In this document: piece after piece, positions 63,141 through 64,000 of the stretch
Layout: each line of letters begins with the position of its first letter
How positions within the stretch are numbered: position 1 is the stretch's first letter
Source of the DNA: Onchocerca lupi
Lineage: Eukaryota > Nematoda > Chromadorea > Rhabditida > Onchocercidae
Length of the DNA stretch: 64,000 nt
Direction: 5' to 3'
Assembly (NCBI GenBank): GCA_028564675.1
Contig: JAOVVO010000254.1
Span: 37,856-101,855, forward strand
Notes under the pieces: generated by a model
Told to the model about the DNA's origin: nothing
Database searches by the model: none
Seen by the model: only the letters and a program-made list of their open reading frames with translations
Program-made: the position numbers and the translations under genes

Positions 63141-63967
63141 TATGACGTTTCTCATTAATTTTTTTTACTGCATACCGTGTGCTATTTCAAAGTTTTTTAG
63201 ATGTTCTTATAAAGATGATAAAAATACAGCGTATAAAACACGAAAAAAAGAAATCAGAAGAAAAAAGGAACATGACATGTTGGTCTTATAATAGTTCAGT
63301 TCATTCGGTAGCAAATGTTGAAAGAAAAAATAAAAGGCAGGAAGAGTAGAAATAGAGCAGGAGATTGCAGAGTTTTGAGTTTATCACGAACTTTTGTTTG
63401 ACATTGTATTGATAGAAATTGAATAAATTATAAAAAATCAACTGTGATAAGTATTTTACTTTTTCCCCAACCTTTGTTTTATTTTCTGTTTCTTTTGGGA
63501 TATTGATAAGTAAAGAAGAATGAAGGAGTGAATGAAGCAGAATCATTGAGACTGTCAATCGATTACTAAAATTTCCACGTTGTGGCCGTAGCGATACAGT
63601 TCGATTTCTGTCTTGGGCAGTGACAAACGGCAATTTCTGTGTGTATTATACTTTCTGCATCTTTTCAGGAAATTCGATTAAAGGCCATAAAATTTAGAAA
63701 GCTATTATTTACCTATTAGCTGTAATAAAACGATTGAGAATTAAAATTCTGAAATAAAAAGAATTTTTTTCCCTATAAAATTTTTGAGATCTAATCATTT
63801 CTCTGTATTTTCCCATCGTTTGCTTCGTCGGTTTCCTCATTTTTTGAGACTCCACATAAAGCTACAAGTTTTCCTGGATTTCAGAATTTATTTGGGATGG
63901 ATTTGAAAAAGATGTCTAAAGCAGATAAGGCGATACTTTGTAGGCGTTATTTTTATATCGATTTTGC

Positions 63968-63968
<1 letters not shown>
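63141..63968. other. right-edge spacer
   Basis: A minus-strand frame at 63301-63633 has partly balanced codon use but no ATG in frame at its start. It could be an internal exon or more of the decayed element. No assignment is made. Confidence 0.4.

Positions 63969-64000
<32 letters not shown>
63969..64000. repeat. poly-T run reaching the window end
   Basis: At least 32 T, continuing beyond the window or to a contig end. Confidence 0.95.

Noticed and set aside
63301..63633. 110-codon minus-strand frame ending in a possible donor near 63471
   Set aside because: Its apparent start is TTG and the second half is low-complexity; no homology recognised.
1..64000. tRNA, rRNA and spliced-leader RNA genes
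   Set aside because: Looked for by eye on both strands; no cloverleaf with the B-box word GGTTCGAAYCC and no spliced-leader sequence was found.

Overview
The window looks like nuclear DNA of a nematode, most likely a filarial or other spirurid worm. The reasons are very AT-rich sequence, genes cut into many small exons joined by GT...(T)nCAG introns, short same-strand gene spacing of the operon/trans-splicing type, and protein matches to animal genes (exocyst Sec8, mitochondrial isoleucyl-tRNA synthetase, a PSMG3-type proteasome chaperone, an UNC-53/neuron-navigator CH domain). The species cannot be named from sequence alone.

Layout. Positions 1-39 kb are extremely AT-rich, full of A/T homopolymers and short tandem duplications, and almost gene-free. 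The one recognisable gene there is the 5' part of an UNC-53-like gene on the minus strand (exons about 9.5, 5.0 and 3.1 kb) whose remainder would lie off the left edge. At least ten separate local tandem repeats or minisatellites lie in this zone, plus a 350-bp alternating purine/pyrimidine tract at 34.1-34.5 kb.

At about 39.0 kb composition changes and genes begin. On the minus strand, reading right to left, come sec-8 (18 exons, 939 codons, complete), a PSMG3-like proteasome-assembly chaperone (3 exons, 128 codons, complete) and mitochondrial isoleucyl-tRNA synthetase (8 exons). The last is cut off in the middle: I cannot find the KMSKS half anywhere between 39.2 kb and the left edge. The three genes have the order, strand and spacing of a nematode operon. 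Diverging from sec-8 over about 400 bp, a plus-strand gene (52.4-54.9 kb) encodes a 357-residue protein with an N-terminal FOG/SALL/TSHZ-like basic motif and one C2H2 finger. Further right are a possible 78-residue membrane protein (55.7 kb) and the main exon of a leucine-rich-repeat surface protein (60.2-60.9 kb).

Decayed Helitron 3' ends, two of them still carrying pieces of the helicase, sit in an intron of the synthetase gene (41.3-42.0 kb, plus strand) and at 62.5-63.1 kb (minus strand). Related fragments lie at 32.8 and 41.0 kb. Exon joins were worked out by hand from reading phase and splice sites, so single-base errors are possible where the evidence is weak; lower confidence marks these.
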